From an uncultured Erythrobacter sp. (lineage in GTDB: Bacteria > Pseudomonadota > Alphaproteobacteria > Sphingomonadales > Sphingomonadaceae): a stretch of 64,000 nucleotides of DNA. Made by a program: the position numbers and the translations under genes. The stretch covers positions 1,216,861-1,280,860 of the forward strand of contig CANLZI010000001.1 of NCBI GenBank assembly GCA_947495555.1, in the 5' to 3' direction. The notes beneath the pieces were generated by a model. The model had not been told where the DNA came from, searched no databases, and saw nothing but the letters and a program-made list of their open reading frames with translations. Of the stretch, positions 15,990 through 24,599 are shown one piece after another; the stretch's first letter is position 1; every line of letters starts with the position of its first letter.

Positions 15990-18079
15990 CAGGCGCGCTC
16001 TGCCTGTGCCACTGCATCGCTCGCACGCAAAGCGCTCAGAATACGGGTCAAATGCGCCAAATCCTGCACTTCGAGATCAATTTCATAGCTGGCAAAGGGT
16101 GCATCATTTTGCACTTGCTCGAGTGATTTCACATTGGACAGATTCTGGGCAAAGATACCCGCCATTTCTGCCAAGGTTCCCGGGCGATCATAGATCGTCA
16201 CGCGCATCCGGCCCAAAGCGCCCTGAGACTGCTTGCCCCAACTCAAATCCAACCAATCGGAATCAATTCCGCTGGCCAATGCCAGGCAATCGATCGCATG
16301 CACCTCCACGCCTACGCCCTTTTTGCGTAAGCCCACGATCCGGTCGCCCGGCACGGGATGGCAGCATTCAGCCAGTTTGAATCCGACGCCCGCGGTTAAT
16401 CCGCGGATCGAGATCGTGTGGTCACGCTTTGACCAATCCTCATCATCGTCAATATCTGCAGTGCATCCCGGGACCAGAGCTTCCATCACCTCGCGGTCGC
16501 TCAGCTTGGCCGCGCCAATGGCGTACATCAGCTCTGGCTCGCCATCCAATCCCAGCCGCTTGCTTGCATCGCGCACTGCCTTCTTGCCAATACGGGCAGG
16601 GACTTTTGTGGCAATTTCGTCGAACAGCTTGCGCCCAATCTCGGCCACTTCATCGCGTTCTTTCAGGCGCACAGCGCGGCGAATGGCGGCACGCGCTTTG
16701 CCTGTCACAACAAAGCCCAACCAGTTCAACTGCGGCTCTGCCTTTTTGCCTTTGATGATTTCCACCACATCGCCATTTTCCAGCGGTGTGCGGAGCGGCA
16801 TGTGGCGACCATTGATCTTTGCCCCAACCGATTGGGCACCCAGATCCGTATGGACGGCAAAGGCGAAATCCACCGGCGTTGAGCCCTTGGGCAATTGGAA
16901 CAAGGCGCCTTTAGGAGTGAAGGCAAAGATGCGGTCTTGGTAAATCGCCAGCCTGGTATGCTCGAGCAATTCTTCGGCATCGTGACTGGCGTCGACGATT
17001 TCGATCAAATCACGCAGCCAGCTGACCTGTCCATCGGGCCGGTCGCCTTGTTTATAGGCCCAATGCGCTGCCAATCCGAATTCATTGGTTTGGTGCATGG
17101 TGCGGGTACGGATTTGCACCTCTACCCGCATGGAATTTTCATACATCAAAGATGTGTGCAGGCTGCGATAGCCATTGGTCTTTGGGGTCGAGATATAGTC
17201 CTTGAACCGGCCTGGTAGGAACTGCCACGTCGTGTGGAGAACGCCCATCGCTTTGTAACAATCGGCATCGCTTTCGCACACCACGCGAAATGCCATAATG
17301 TCGGTGACTTGTTCAAAACTGACATGGCGTTCGGCCATCTTTCGCCAAATCGAATAGGGATGCTTTTCGCGTCCGGATACTTCCACCGTGAGGCCCGCTT
17401 CCGCCAGTGCCTGTTTTATGGCCAGAGCAATGGCATCGACCTGCCCACCATCCTGGCTGCGCAATTTGGCCAGCCGGTCGTTGATCGTGGCGAAGGCTTC
17501 TGGCTCCAATTGTTCGAACGCCAGCGCCTGCATTTCGCGCATATATTCATACATGCCCACCCGCTCTGCCAGCGGGGCATAGATATCCATCGTTTCGCGA
17601 GCGATCCGTTGGCGCTTTTCCGGCTTTTTGATGAAATGCAGCGTGCGCATATTGTGCAAGCGGTCAGCCAGCTTGACCAGAAGCACACGAATATCTTCGG
17701 ACATGGCGAGCAGAAACTTGCGCAGATTTTCAGCAGCGCGCTCGTCCTCGGGCATGGCTTCGATCTTGGACAGCTTGGTGACGCCATCCACCAATCGGGC
17801 GACTTCGGGCCCAAAGTTTGCCTCAATATCCTCAATCGTCGCCAGCGTGTCCTCGACCGTATCGTGGAGCAACGCGGTCATGATCGTTTCTTGATCCAGT
17901 TGCAGATCGGTCATCAGCCCGGCAACTTCAACCGGATGGCTGAAATAGGGATCACCGCTGGCACGCGTCTGGGTGCCATGTTTCTGCACCGTATAAACAT
18001 AGGCGCGATTCAGCGCTGCCTCGTCGGCATTGGGGTCGTAATCGAGGACCCGTTCAACAAGTTCATATTGACGCAGCAT
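15989..18079 (-). CDS. Bifunctional (p)ppGpp synthetase/hydrolase, RelA/SpoT family
   Basis: A 696-residue long-type RSH enzyme, close to the length of SpoT. The HD hydrolase domain is intact (HDTVEDT, H72-D73), followed by the synthetase domain (KTNGYRSLHTSL), the TGS domain (FTPKGALFQLPKG) and a C-terminal ACT domain (VTIYDRPGTLAEMAGIFAQN). It makes and destroys the alarmone that controls growth and stress. The start is the ATG before LRQYELVERVL, where the family begins; a longer frame adds 34 unlikely residues. Most alphaproteobacteria have one such gene. Confidence 0.95.
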   Translation of the reverse strand: MLRQYELVERVLDYDPNADEAALNRAYVYTVQKHGTQTRASGDPYFSHPVEVAGLMTDLQLDQETIMTALLHDTVEDTLATIEDIEANFGPEVARLVDGVTKLSKIEAMPEDERAAENLRKFLLAMSEDIRVLLVKLADRLHNMRTLHFIKKPEKRQRIARETMDIYAPLAERVGMYEYMREMQALAFEQLEPEAFATINDRLAKLRSQDGGQVDAIALAIKQALAEAGLTVEVSGREKHPYSIWRKMAERHVSFEQVTDIMAFRVVCESDADCYKAMGVLHTTWQFLPGRFKDYISTPKTNGYRSLHTSLMYENSMRVEVQIRTRTMHQTNEFGLAAHWAYKQGDRPDGQVSWLRDLIEIVDASHDAEELLEHTRLAIYQDRIFAFTPKGALFQLPKGSTPVDFAFAVHTDLGAQSVGAKINGRHMPLRTPLENGDVVEIIKGKKAEPQLNWLGFVVTGKARAAIRRAVRLKERDEVAEIGRKLFDEIATKVPARIGKKAVRDASKRLGLDGEPELMYAIGAAKLSDREVMEALVPGCTADIDDDEDWSKRDHTISIRGLTAGVGFKLAECCHPVPGDRIVGLRKKGVGVEVHAIDCLALASGIDSDWLDLSWGKQSQGALGRMRVTIYDRPGTLAEMAGIFAQNLSNVKSLEQVQNDAPFASYEIDLEVQDLAHLTRILSALRASDAVAQAERA

Positions 18080-18219
18080 GGGTGGCGCGATGATGTGACG
18101 ATTGCTCGCAAAAGCGCAAGCGAGAATTTGCTTGAGCCAAAACTGAGACGCGCGCCTAAGGGCAATTGGCGCAGGACGCAAAATGTGCTATGTGAACGTT
18201 ATCAATGAGGGGAGATGGT

Positions 18220-19113
18220 ATGAAAGTGTTGGCCGCAATCGCGCTCATGGGCCTTGCTCTGGGTACAGCTGGATGCGATCTATCGACATCTATCAGCGCA
18301 GCTGAAAATGGCGATCCCAAACAAATGTCTGACCGCGAATTGCTGTTCGCTGATGAATTCAATGCCCCTGAACTTGATCGTTCTAAATGGAATGTTGTGG
18401 GGATGGATTTCTGGGTCAATGACGAGTTGCAAGCTTATCTCGATTCGCCCGATACTATCTCTATCGCGCCCGATATCGAGGGTGCCGATGGCGGCGCGCT
18501 GGTGTTGCGTCCGGTATATCGTCCTGGCGTCGACAGCAGGGAAGATCGCAATGCGGACTTTATCTCTGGCCGGGTCAACACACGTGACAAGTTCGAATTC
18601 ACCCATGGCCGCATAGAAGCGCGCATCAAACTACCCGATGCCGAGGGAGTATGGCCTGCGTTCTGGTTGCTGGGCAACGGCCAATGGCCGCAAACCGGCG
18701 AGATCGACATCATGCAATATGTCGGCGAAACCGATTGGACAGGCGTGGCCCTGCATGGCCCAGGCTATTCAGGCGAAACCCCGATCGTAAACAAGTATTT
18801 CTTCCCTGACGGGCAAGATGCAACCGATTGGCACACCTATGCGGTGGAATGGACCAGCGATGCCGTGCTGTTCGAGGTTGACGGTCGCCTGACCTATCGC
18901 GCCACCAAGGAGATGGTTGGATATTATGGCGAGTGGCGTTTCGACACGCCAAAATTCGCGATTCTGAACTTTGCTGTTGGCGGAATCTATCCGGCCAAAA
19001 CCAATGGGATCAAACAGCTCTATTACGGCCTTCCCGCTGAAACGGCCGAACAGATCAAGCAGGGCGGCGTTGCGATGGAAGTGGATTGGGTGCGGGTTTA
19101 CGCTCCCGAATAA
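18220..19113 (+). CDS. GH16 family lipoprotein with altered catalytic motif
   Basis: A 297-residue lipoprotein (lipobox GTAGC, C19) with one glycoside hydrolase family 16 domain: LLFADEFN, then FTHGRIEARIKLP, WPAFWLLG and HTYAVEWT. Active members have E-x-D-x-x-E; here E161-I-D163-I-M-Q166, so the acid/base glutamate is glutamine (codon CAA at 18715-18717). It may be a beta-glucan or galactan binding protein, or a weak transglycosylase, and not a normal laminarinase. The ATG at 18220 is chosen because AGGGGAGA lies just upstream. Confidence 0.85.
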   Translation: MKVLAAIALMGLALGTAGCDLSTSISAAENGDPKQMSDRELLFADEFNAPELDRSKWNVVGMDFWVNDELQAYLDSPDTISIAPDIEGADGGALVLRPVYRPGVDSREDRNADFISGRVNTRDKFEFTHGRIEARIKLPDAEGVWPAFWLLGNGQWPQTGEIDIMQYVGETDWTGVALHGPGYSGETPIVNKYFFPDGQDATDWHTYAVEWTSDAVLFEVDGRLTYRATKEMVGYYGEWRFDTPKFAILNFAVGGIYPAKTNGIKQLYYGLPAETAEQIKQGGVAMEVDWVRVYAPE

Positions 19114-19971
19114 TCAGCTCCACACCGCCTCTGGTGGCAGGCTCATCAAGATTGCATCAATGTTTCCGCCGGTTTTCAGGCCGAACAAAGTGCCGCGATC
19201 ATAAACCAGATTGAACTCGGCATAGCGCCCGCGCCATTCCAGCTGCTGTTGTTTGTCCTGCGGCGAAAAATCCGCCTCCATCCGCTTGCGCACCAGCTTG
19301 GGATAGATATCGAGGAATGATTTTCCGACGTCCTGCGTAAACGCAAAATTGCGATCGAAAGCAGCGTCATCTTCGCATTCCAGATGGTCGTAAAAAATCC
19401 CGCCAACGCCGCGATGGACACCGCGATGGGGGATGTAGAAATACTCGTCCGCCCATTTCTTGAAGCGATCATAATAGGTTGGGTTATGCGCCGCGCAGGC
19501 CGCCCGAAAGGCCGCATGAAAGGCCTCTGTATCGTCTTCATAAGGGAGCGGCGGGTTAAGATCCGCCCCGCCCCCAAACCAAGCCGCTTGGGTGGTTAGA
19601 AAACGCGTATTCATATGCACCGCTGGCACATGCGGATTGGCCATATGGGCAACCAGCGAAATGCCGGTCGCGGTAAAGCCGGGACTTTCGGGACTGGCAC
19701 CGTTCACCTGTGCGGCAAATTCCTGGCTGAAATTTCCCCGCACGGTCGAGACATTGACTCCGACCTTTTCAAACACTTTGCCCTTCATCAGACCCTGCGT
19801 GCCGCCGCCCGGATCTGCATTGCCCGCTTCTTCGCGGGTCCAAGCTTTGTATTGAAATTGCGCGTCAGATCCGGCCTCCCGCTCAATCGCTTCGAACTCT
19901 GCACAGATCTGGTTTCGAAGATCTTCGAACCATGTTCGCGCGCGGTCAGTGTGGGATTGCCAATCGGTCAT
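19114..19971 (-). CDS. hemF: Oxygen-dependent coproporphyrinogen III oxidase
   Basis: A 285-residue HemF. The signature ADLNPPLPYEDDTEAFHAAF and the histidine-rich ANPHVPAVHMNTRF are present. It converts coproporphyrinogen III to protoporphyrinogen IX with oxygen in haem and bacteriochlorophyll synthesis. It is convergent with the GH16 gene, with adjoining ends. A perfect FNR-type box lies 85 bases upstream of its start, so oxygen level may control it. Confidence 0.97.
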   Translation of the reverse strand: MTDWQSHTDRARTWFEDLRNQICAEFEAIEREAGSDAQFQYKAWTREEAGNADPGGGTQGLMKGKVFEKVGVNVSTVRGNFSQEFAAQVNGASPESPGFTATGISLVAHMANPHVPAVHMNTRFLTTQAAWFGGGADLNPPLPYEDDTEAFHAAFRAACAAHNPTYYDRFKKWADEYFYIPHRGVHRGVGGIFYDHLECEDDAAFDRNFAFTQDVGKSFLDIYPKLVRKRMEADFSPQDKQQQLEWRGRYAEFNLVYDRGTLFGLKTGGNIDAILMSLPPEAVWS

Positions 19972-20055
19972 AATTTCCTTGCAGCCATCTGAGCCCTTTG
20001 TGGGGCTGTTGGAGTAATTTCGAGCACGCTTATACGTCTGTTTGCTCAGCTTTGT

Positions 20056-20069
20056 TTGATCCGGATCAA
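20056..20069. promoter_or_regulatory. FNR/Anr-type box (TTGAT-CCGG-ATCAA)
   Basis: A perfect match to the FNR/FixK consensus TTGAT-N4-ATCAA between divergent hemF and pdeM. It lies 61 bases upstream of the pdeM start and 85 upstream of hemF. Since hemF needs oxygen, control by an FNR-type protein would make sense, either as repression or as activation in low oxygen. Confidence 0.65.
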
Positions 20070-20129
20070 GCTCAATACAAACTTTGCATTCCCCTTGCCA
20101 AAGCCTGCAGTGCGCGGCAAGGACACAGA

Positions 20130-20861
20130 ATGGTTCCCGTTTCGTTCGCCCCCTTTGATTTCGCCGGAAACGAGCTTGTCATGAGCACGTCGCAGGCGCT
20201 CTATTGGCCCGCCGAGCGGGCACTGCTGGTGTCCGATCTCCACTTGGAAAAGGGCAGTTATTACGCCCAACGCGGCCAGATGCTGCCGCCATATGACAGC
20301 CGGGCGACGCTGGAACGGATTGCCGATGCTGTAAAAGCAACTGGCGCGCGGCGGGTCATTACGCTGGGGGACAATTTCCACGATGATGACGGCACCCATC
20401 GTTTGGATCCCTATGCTTCTGGCATGCTAGAGGCCCTGACAAGGGCGCTCGATTGGGTGTGGATCACGGGCAATCATGACGAACAGATGCACCGGGGTTT
20501 TGGCGGCCAGATTGAAGACGAGATGGAGGTGGGCGGTATAGTCCTGCGCCACATCGCCAAAAGCGGTGAAACCCGGCCCGAGTTGTCAGGCCATTTCCAC
20601 CCCAAGATGCGTGTGACCGTGCGCGACCGGCACATCGCCAGGCCATGCGCTGTAAAGAGCTCAAGATGCGATGCTGGAGACCGCATGATCCTGCCGGCAT
20701 TTGGTGCCTATACCGGCGGAATGGATGCGAGCGATCAGGCGGTTTTGGACGCGCTCAGCCCGGCTGATCAGATCGATGCTATCGTGCCGACACGGGGAAA
20801 ATTGCTACACTTCCCGTTATTTCGTTCTTCGGCCCAAGACTCACCTAGCGTTTCGCGCTGA
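20130..20861 (+). CDS. pdeM: PdeM-like metallophosphoesterase, ligase-associated DNA repair type
   Basis: A 243-residue calcineurin-like phosphoesterase with the full metal set: DLHLEKG, GDNFHDDDG, GNHDEQ and GHFHPK. The DLHLEKG form is typical of PdeM, which usually sits with a DNA ligase D-type repair locus. Here the ligase and exonuclease partners are not next to it. The start is ATG at 20130, preceded by AAGGA; a longer frame upstream runs into the divergent promoter. Residues after GHFHPK include DRMILPAFGAYTGG, also typical. Confidence 0.85.
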   Translation: MVPVSFAPFDFAGNELVMSTSQALYWPAERALLVSDLHLEKGSYYAQRGQMLPPYDSRATLERIADAVKATGARRVITLGDNFHDDDGTHRLDPYASGMLEALTRALDWVWITGNHDEQMHRGFGGQIEDEMEVGGIVLRHIAKSGETRPELSGHFHPKMRVTVRDRHIARPCAVKSSRCDAGDRMILPAFGAYTGGMDASDQAVLDALSPADQIDAIVPTRGKLLHFPLFRSSAQDSPSVSR

Positions 20862-20912
20862 TAATCCCTACATAGCGCCCATCAACTGAAGGCTACCAAA
20901 GGAGAAAGCCCC

Positions 20913-21455
20913 ATAGCCCGTCCACCTCGGCGTTCAATGGCCCCGCCTACCAAGAGCGGCCCACGCTACGATAATTTCATCCAATCCGAAAAAGTGCGCG
21001 TAATCGATCACGAAGGTGAAAACCTTGGTGTGATGTATACCCGTGAAGCTATGGAACAAGCGAATGACCTCGGCCTGAATCTGGTCGAAGTGTCCCCCAA
21101 TGCGGACCCGCCCGTGGCCAAGTTTTTGGATGTCGGCAAATACCGCTATGAGGCTCAGAAAAAGGCCAATGCTGCGCGTAAAACGCAGAAGACTCAGGAC
21201 ATTAAAGAAGTCAAAATGCGCCCCAATATCGACACGCATGATTATGACGTGAAGATGCGCAACGTGAACAAGTTCATCGAAAATGGTGACAAGGTAAAGA
21301 TCACTTTGCGGTTCCGGGGGCGCGAAATGGCGCACCAAAATCTGGGCATGGATCTGCTGCGTCGGGTGCAAACCGATGTTGAAGAGATCGCCAAAGTAGA
21401 GGCGTTTCCGCGCCTTGAAGGACGCCAAATGCTAATGGTGCTCGCACCAAAGTAA
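20913..21455 (+). CDS. infC: Translation initiation factor IF-3, probable ATA start
   Basis: An IF-3 of 180 residues if ATA at 20913 is the start, or 172 from ATG at 20937. AAGGAG lies at 20899-20904, eight bases before ATA, and no ribosome site precedes the ATG. The eight extra codons (ARPPRRS after the start) give the usual basic N-terminus. IF-3 rejects non-standard starts, so rare start codons on infC allow self-control; E. coli uses ATT. The body has the standard N domain ([11 protein letters not shown]) and C domain ([12 protein letters not shown]). No rpmI or rplT follows; a terminator does. Confidence 0.93.
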   Translation: MARPPRRSMAPPTKSGPRYDNFIQSEKVRVIDHEGENLGVMYTREAMEQANDLGLNLVEVSPNADPPVAKFLDVGKYRYEAQKKANAARKTQKTQDIKEVKMRPNIDTHDYDVKMRNVNKFIENGDKVKITLRFRGREMAHQNLGMDLLRRVQTDVEEIAKVEAFPRLEGRQMLMVLAPK

Positions 21456-21487
21456 CACATACGGCATGGCTACCGAATTGATGAAGA

Positions 21488-21514
21488 GGGCGCGCAGAAT
21501 TGTGCGCCCTTTTT
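21488..21514 (+). terminator. Intrinsic terminator after infC
   Basis: A 9-bp stem (GGGCGCGCA with TGTGCGCCC) and a GAAT loop are followed by TTTTT. It ends the infC transcript 30 bases after the stop codon, so infC seems to be a single-gene unit. Confidence 0.9.
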
Positions 21515-21666
21515 GCATCAGGTCGAAAATGTTGGCGCGGCTATTCGATCAACTTGCAACCATAGTCGACCGAAACCGTTGAGGTTTCACGTGCAACCAT
21601 TACATTCCAGATAGATAGCAATTATTTGCTCCATTTTTGGCACCACAGACAAAGGTTACTTGATCC

Positions 21667-22842
21667 ATGGGTAAAGCCACCATAAGCACAATCGCAGTGA
21701 CGGCATTCTTGGCGTGCGCGCCCGCTGCACAAGCGGAATCGACCCAGCCGGGTCCATTGGCCACAAACAGCGCAGTGGCTCTGTTTGCGATGCCGGTAGC
21801 AAATCCGGATTTCTCGACCTTTACGCCGACCGATACGCCAGTTCGCAACCGAATTGACTACGAAATCTGGGACGAGGCGATGAACTATCTGGTTTTTCGG
21901 ATGGGCAAATCGCTCCGCCAGAATCCCGGGCGGCCCAGTGCAGGCATGGGCAGTCGGCGCATCTATGGTCATGATTCGCGCTATCGATTGGAGGGGAACC
22001 GCATTCTGTTCTCCTTCCTTGATCAGGAAGTCATCGCCACTTTTACCGAATACCGGCAAGATCTTGAACGGGTTGGCACCGAGCTGGATATTGCCAGCTT
22101 ATCGCGGAACGAGCAGCTCGCTTTCTGGATCAATTTGCACAACGTTACCGTGATCGAGCAGATCGCCAATGCATGGCCAGTACGCCAGCCGCGTGAGATC
22201 GAAATTGATGGTGTTCCGATGGACGAGGCCAAGATCCTCTCGGTCAAGGGCGTGTCCATGAGCCTGAAGGATATCCGCACCCAGATTGTCTATCGTCACT
22301 GGCGCAATCCCAAGGTTATTTATGGGTTCTGGCGCGGCGACATTGGTGGACCATCCATCCAGTCAGAAGCTTACACTGCGCAGAATGTTGGCCGGTTGCT
22401 CGACAAGTCTGCTCGCGATTTTGTCAATTCACTGCGCGGCACACAAAAGCGTTCTGACCGACTTCAAGTCTCTGAAATCTATGCAGAGGCACAACCCTTT
22501 TATTTCCCTGAATGGGGCCAAGATATCCGCGCGCACATCACCACTTATGCCGATGAAGATGTGCTCGCATTGATGCAGCAGACCAGCAACGTCGAAGCTG
22601 CCATATCCGAACCCGACATTGCGGATATGGCCGGCGGCGTCCGCGAGCCGAGCTATTCGAACGTCACCTCTGCCGGCAGTTCTGTCAGCTTCCGTGTGCC
22701 GCAAGGCATGGCACGATTGCTATCCGAGCGTCAGACCAAGATCGAGCGTCTGATACGCGAAGGCAGGACCGGAACCGTCACATTCGAAAACATCACTCTG
22801 CCCGGCGAAGAAGGCGAAGCTGCCACCAACGAAGTTGACTAG
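21667..22842 (+). CDS. DUF547 domain exported protein
   Basis: A 391-residue protein with a signal peptide (cleavage after QAE region, about residue 24). The DUF547 core is present: LSRNEQLAFWINLHNVTVI, then LSLKDI-type MSLKDIRTQIV, then VIYGFWRGDIGGPSI and an HITTYADEDV end. The family has a papain-like look and is common in marine bacteria; its function is not known. An Asn-rich-free C-terminal tail of about 70 residues is extra. It stands alone between the infC terminator and a transporter gene. Confidence 0.85.
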   Translation: MGKATISTIAVTAFLACAPAAQAESTQPGPLATNSAVALFAMPVANPDFSTFTPTDTPVRNRIDYEIWDEAMNYLVFRMGKSLRQNPGRPSAGMGSRRIYGHDSRYRLEGNRILFSFLDQEVIATFTEYRQDLERVGTELDIASLSRNEQLAFWINLHNVTVIEQIANAWPVRQPREIEIDGVPMDEAKILSVKGVSMSLKDIRTQIVYRHWRNPKVIYGFWRGDIGGPSIQSEAYTAQNVGRLLDKSARDFVNSLRGTQKRSDRLQVSEIYAEAQPFYFPEWGQDIRAHITTYADEDVLALMQQTSNVEAAISEPDIADMAGGVREPSYSNVTSAGSSVSFRVPQGMARLLSERQTKIERLIREGRTGTVTFENITLPGEEGEAATNEVD

Positions 22843-22970
22843 AACGGCCGAGCATACTTGCGCAGGCTTGCCAGCGATTTGCCAAGTCGTGGGTAATCGA
22901 TCGATGGGGCGAGCATTGCTGAGGCGAAGCTGCTAGGGCCTTTCCCGAAAGCTTAGGGAGAGCACCCAGT

Positions 22971-24380
22971 ATGTCTGCGCAAGCAATCGGTCGTTTGATC
23001 GGCCCATTGATATTCGCCATCACGGTTTTCACCTCCCCTCCGGCTGGAATGCCCGCGGGCGCATGGCTTGTTGCCGGGCTGGTTGTGTGGATGGCTTCTT
23101 GGTGGATGACCGAGGCGGTGCCGCTAACCGTTACGGCCTTGCTGCCCTTTGTCGTTCTACCCTTTTCGGGGGTTTCCACCGCAAGAGAAACTGCCAGCAC
23201 TTATTACTCACCGATCCTGTTTCTGTTGTTGGGCGGGGCATTTGTCGCCTTAGCAATTGAGCGCACAGGCCTGCACAAAAGGCTCAGCCTTGCCATATTG
23301 AAGGCGATTGGGACCAAAGGTGGGCACACCCAGTTGCTGCTGGCCTTCATGATCTCTGCCGCGCTGCTCTCTATGCTGATATCCAACACCTCAACCACAC
23401 TGATCATGATGCCCATGGCACTGGCGGTGCTGGTTGGCGGCGGGGCATTGGCATCCGATCGCGAAGGATTGTCAGGTGCTTTGCCGATGGGGATTGCCTT
23501 TGCAGCCAGCATTGGCGGTCTAGGAACGCTGGTTGGTTCGCCCACCAATGCCATCGCTGTGGGCCTGCTCGATACCATGATCGGCGTAGAAATTTCCTTC
23601 ATCCAATGGACTTTGTTTGGCATGCCTATTGTGCTGGTGGGCGTGCCACTGGCCGCCTTTATCATCGGCAAGTTCCAGAATGTCACCGGGCACCCATTTG
23701 ATGTGGCAGCGGCCCGCGCTTCGATTGATAATCAGGCGGAATGGAGTTTGGCAGAGAAGCGTTTGGTGCCCATCGTAGGGCTTACTTTCCTGGCCTGGAT
23801 GACCGTACCCTGGATCAAGCCGCTTTTACCGGACGGGTCTTGGACCAATGGCACCATTGCGATCATCGCCAGTTTTGCGCTGTTTTTGTTGCCCGATGGA
23901 ACCGGTCGGCCCTTGCTGATCTGGAAAGAGGCTGACCGTGCCCCTTGGGGTGTGATCATGATGTTCGGCGGCGGACTAGCATTGGCTGGCGGCATGCAGG
24001 CATCGGGGTTGGCGGACTGGCTTGCTGCGGCATTGTTGCCGCTGGAAAACTTCCCGCTGTTCGTGGTTGCCTTAGCCGTAGTCGCAATGATCATTGTGAT
24101 CACCGAATTTGCCAGCAATGTCGCCACCGCCACCGGCATAATTCCGGTGGTCGCCTCCTTGGTTGTCGCCTTGGGCGCAGACCCGATGCTGCTCGCTATG
24201 CCAGCAGCTCTCGCCGCCAGCTGGGGCTTTATGTTGCCGGCTGGCACAGGACCCAATGCGATTGCCTGGAGCACGGGCCGGATCAAGATCGAACGGATGG
24301 TGGGTGCCGGATTGGTGCTCGATCTGATCGGTGTATTCTTGATCGTTGGCATGGTCTGGGCGATGGCGCAGATCGTTTAG
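22971..24380 (+). CDS. DASS (SLC13) family sodium:anion symporter
   Basis: A 469-residue membrane protein. The two clamshell tips carry the family motifs: SNTSTTLIMMPMA in the first half and SNVATATGIIPV in the second, with GSPTNAIAVG between. These bind sodium and a dicarboxylate, citrate or sulfate. A GGGAGAG ribosome site precedes the ATG. No pathway gene is adjacent, so the anion cannot be named; dicarboxylates are the usual load in this group. Confidence 0.92.
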   Translation: MSAQAIGRLIGPLIFAITVFTSPPAGMPAGAWLVAGLVVWMASWWMTEAVPLTVTALLPFVVLPFSGVSTARETASTYYSPILFLLLGGAFVALAIERTGLHKRLSLAILKAIGTKGGHTQLLLAFMISAALLSMLISNTSTTLIMMPMALAVLVGGGALASDREGLSGALPMGIAFAASIGGLGTLVGSPTNAIAVGLLDTMIGVEISFIQWTLFGMPIVLVGVPLAAFIIGKFQNVTGHPFDVAAARASIDNQAEWSLAEKRLVPIVGLTFLAWMTVPWIKPLLPDGSWTNGTIAIIASFALFLLPDGTGRPLLIWKEADRAPWGVIMMFGGGLALAGGMQASGLADWLAAALLPLENFPLFVVALAVVAMIIVITEFASNVATATGIIPVVASLVVALGADPMLLAMPAALAASWGFMLPAGTGPNAIAWSTGRIKIERMVGAGLVLDLIGVFLIVGMVWAMAQIV

Positions 24381-24497
24381 GATCAGGTTCGGCATGCAAA
24401 GCTAAGCAAAGGCTGAGCACGCAGATAGCTTGCGGGCTTGAAGCACTGGTCAAATGGCGATAGTTGCAATTGCAATTACTTTCTCGTGATGGAGAGG

Positions 24498-24570
24498 CGT
24501 TTCTGCGGAGGTTAGAAACGGGTGCCATGCGAGGTCCAATCAGCGCCTGCCTTCCTGGGCGCACCGATTG
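24498..24570 (+). ncRNA. Structured leader upstream of the PLP sulfur-enzyme gene
   Basis: Two strong hairpins lie in a 219-base leader. One pairs CGTTTCT (24498-24504) with AGAAACG (24514-24520) over GCGGAGGTT. The other pairs CAATC-A-GCGCC (24537-24547) with GGCGC-ACC-GATTG (24558-24570). The ribosome site AAGGAAG follows at 24585. This could be a riboswitch or attenuator for methionine or cysteine metabolism, but it does not match a SAM riboswitch that I recognise. Confidence 0.4.
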
Positions 24571-24599
24571 AACAACCGTCTAAGAAGGAAGCATTCCGC

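Noticed and set aside
21572..21588. GAAACC-GTTGA-GGTTTC hairpin as a terminator upstream of the DUF547 gene
   Set aside because: It lacks a T run and the infC terminator 60 bases before it already ends that transcript.
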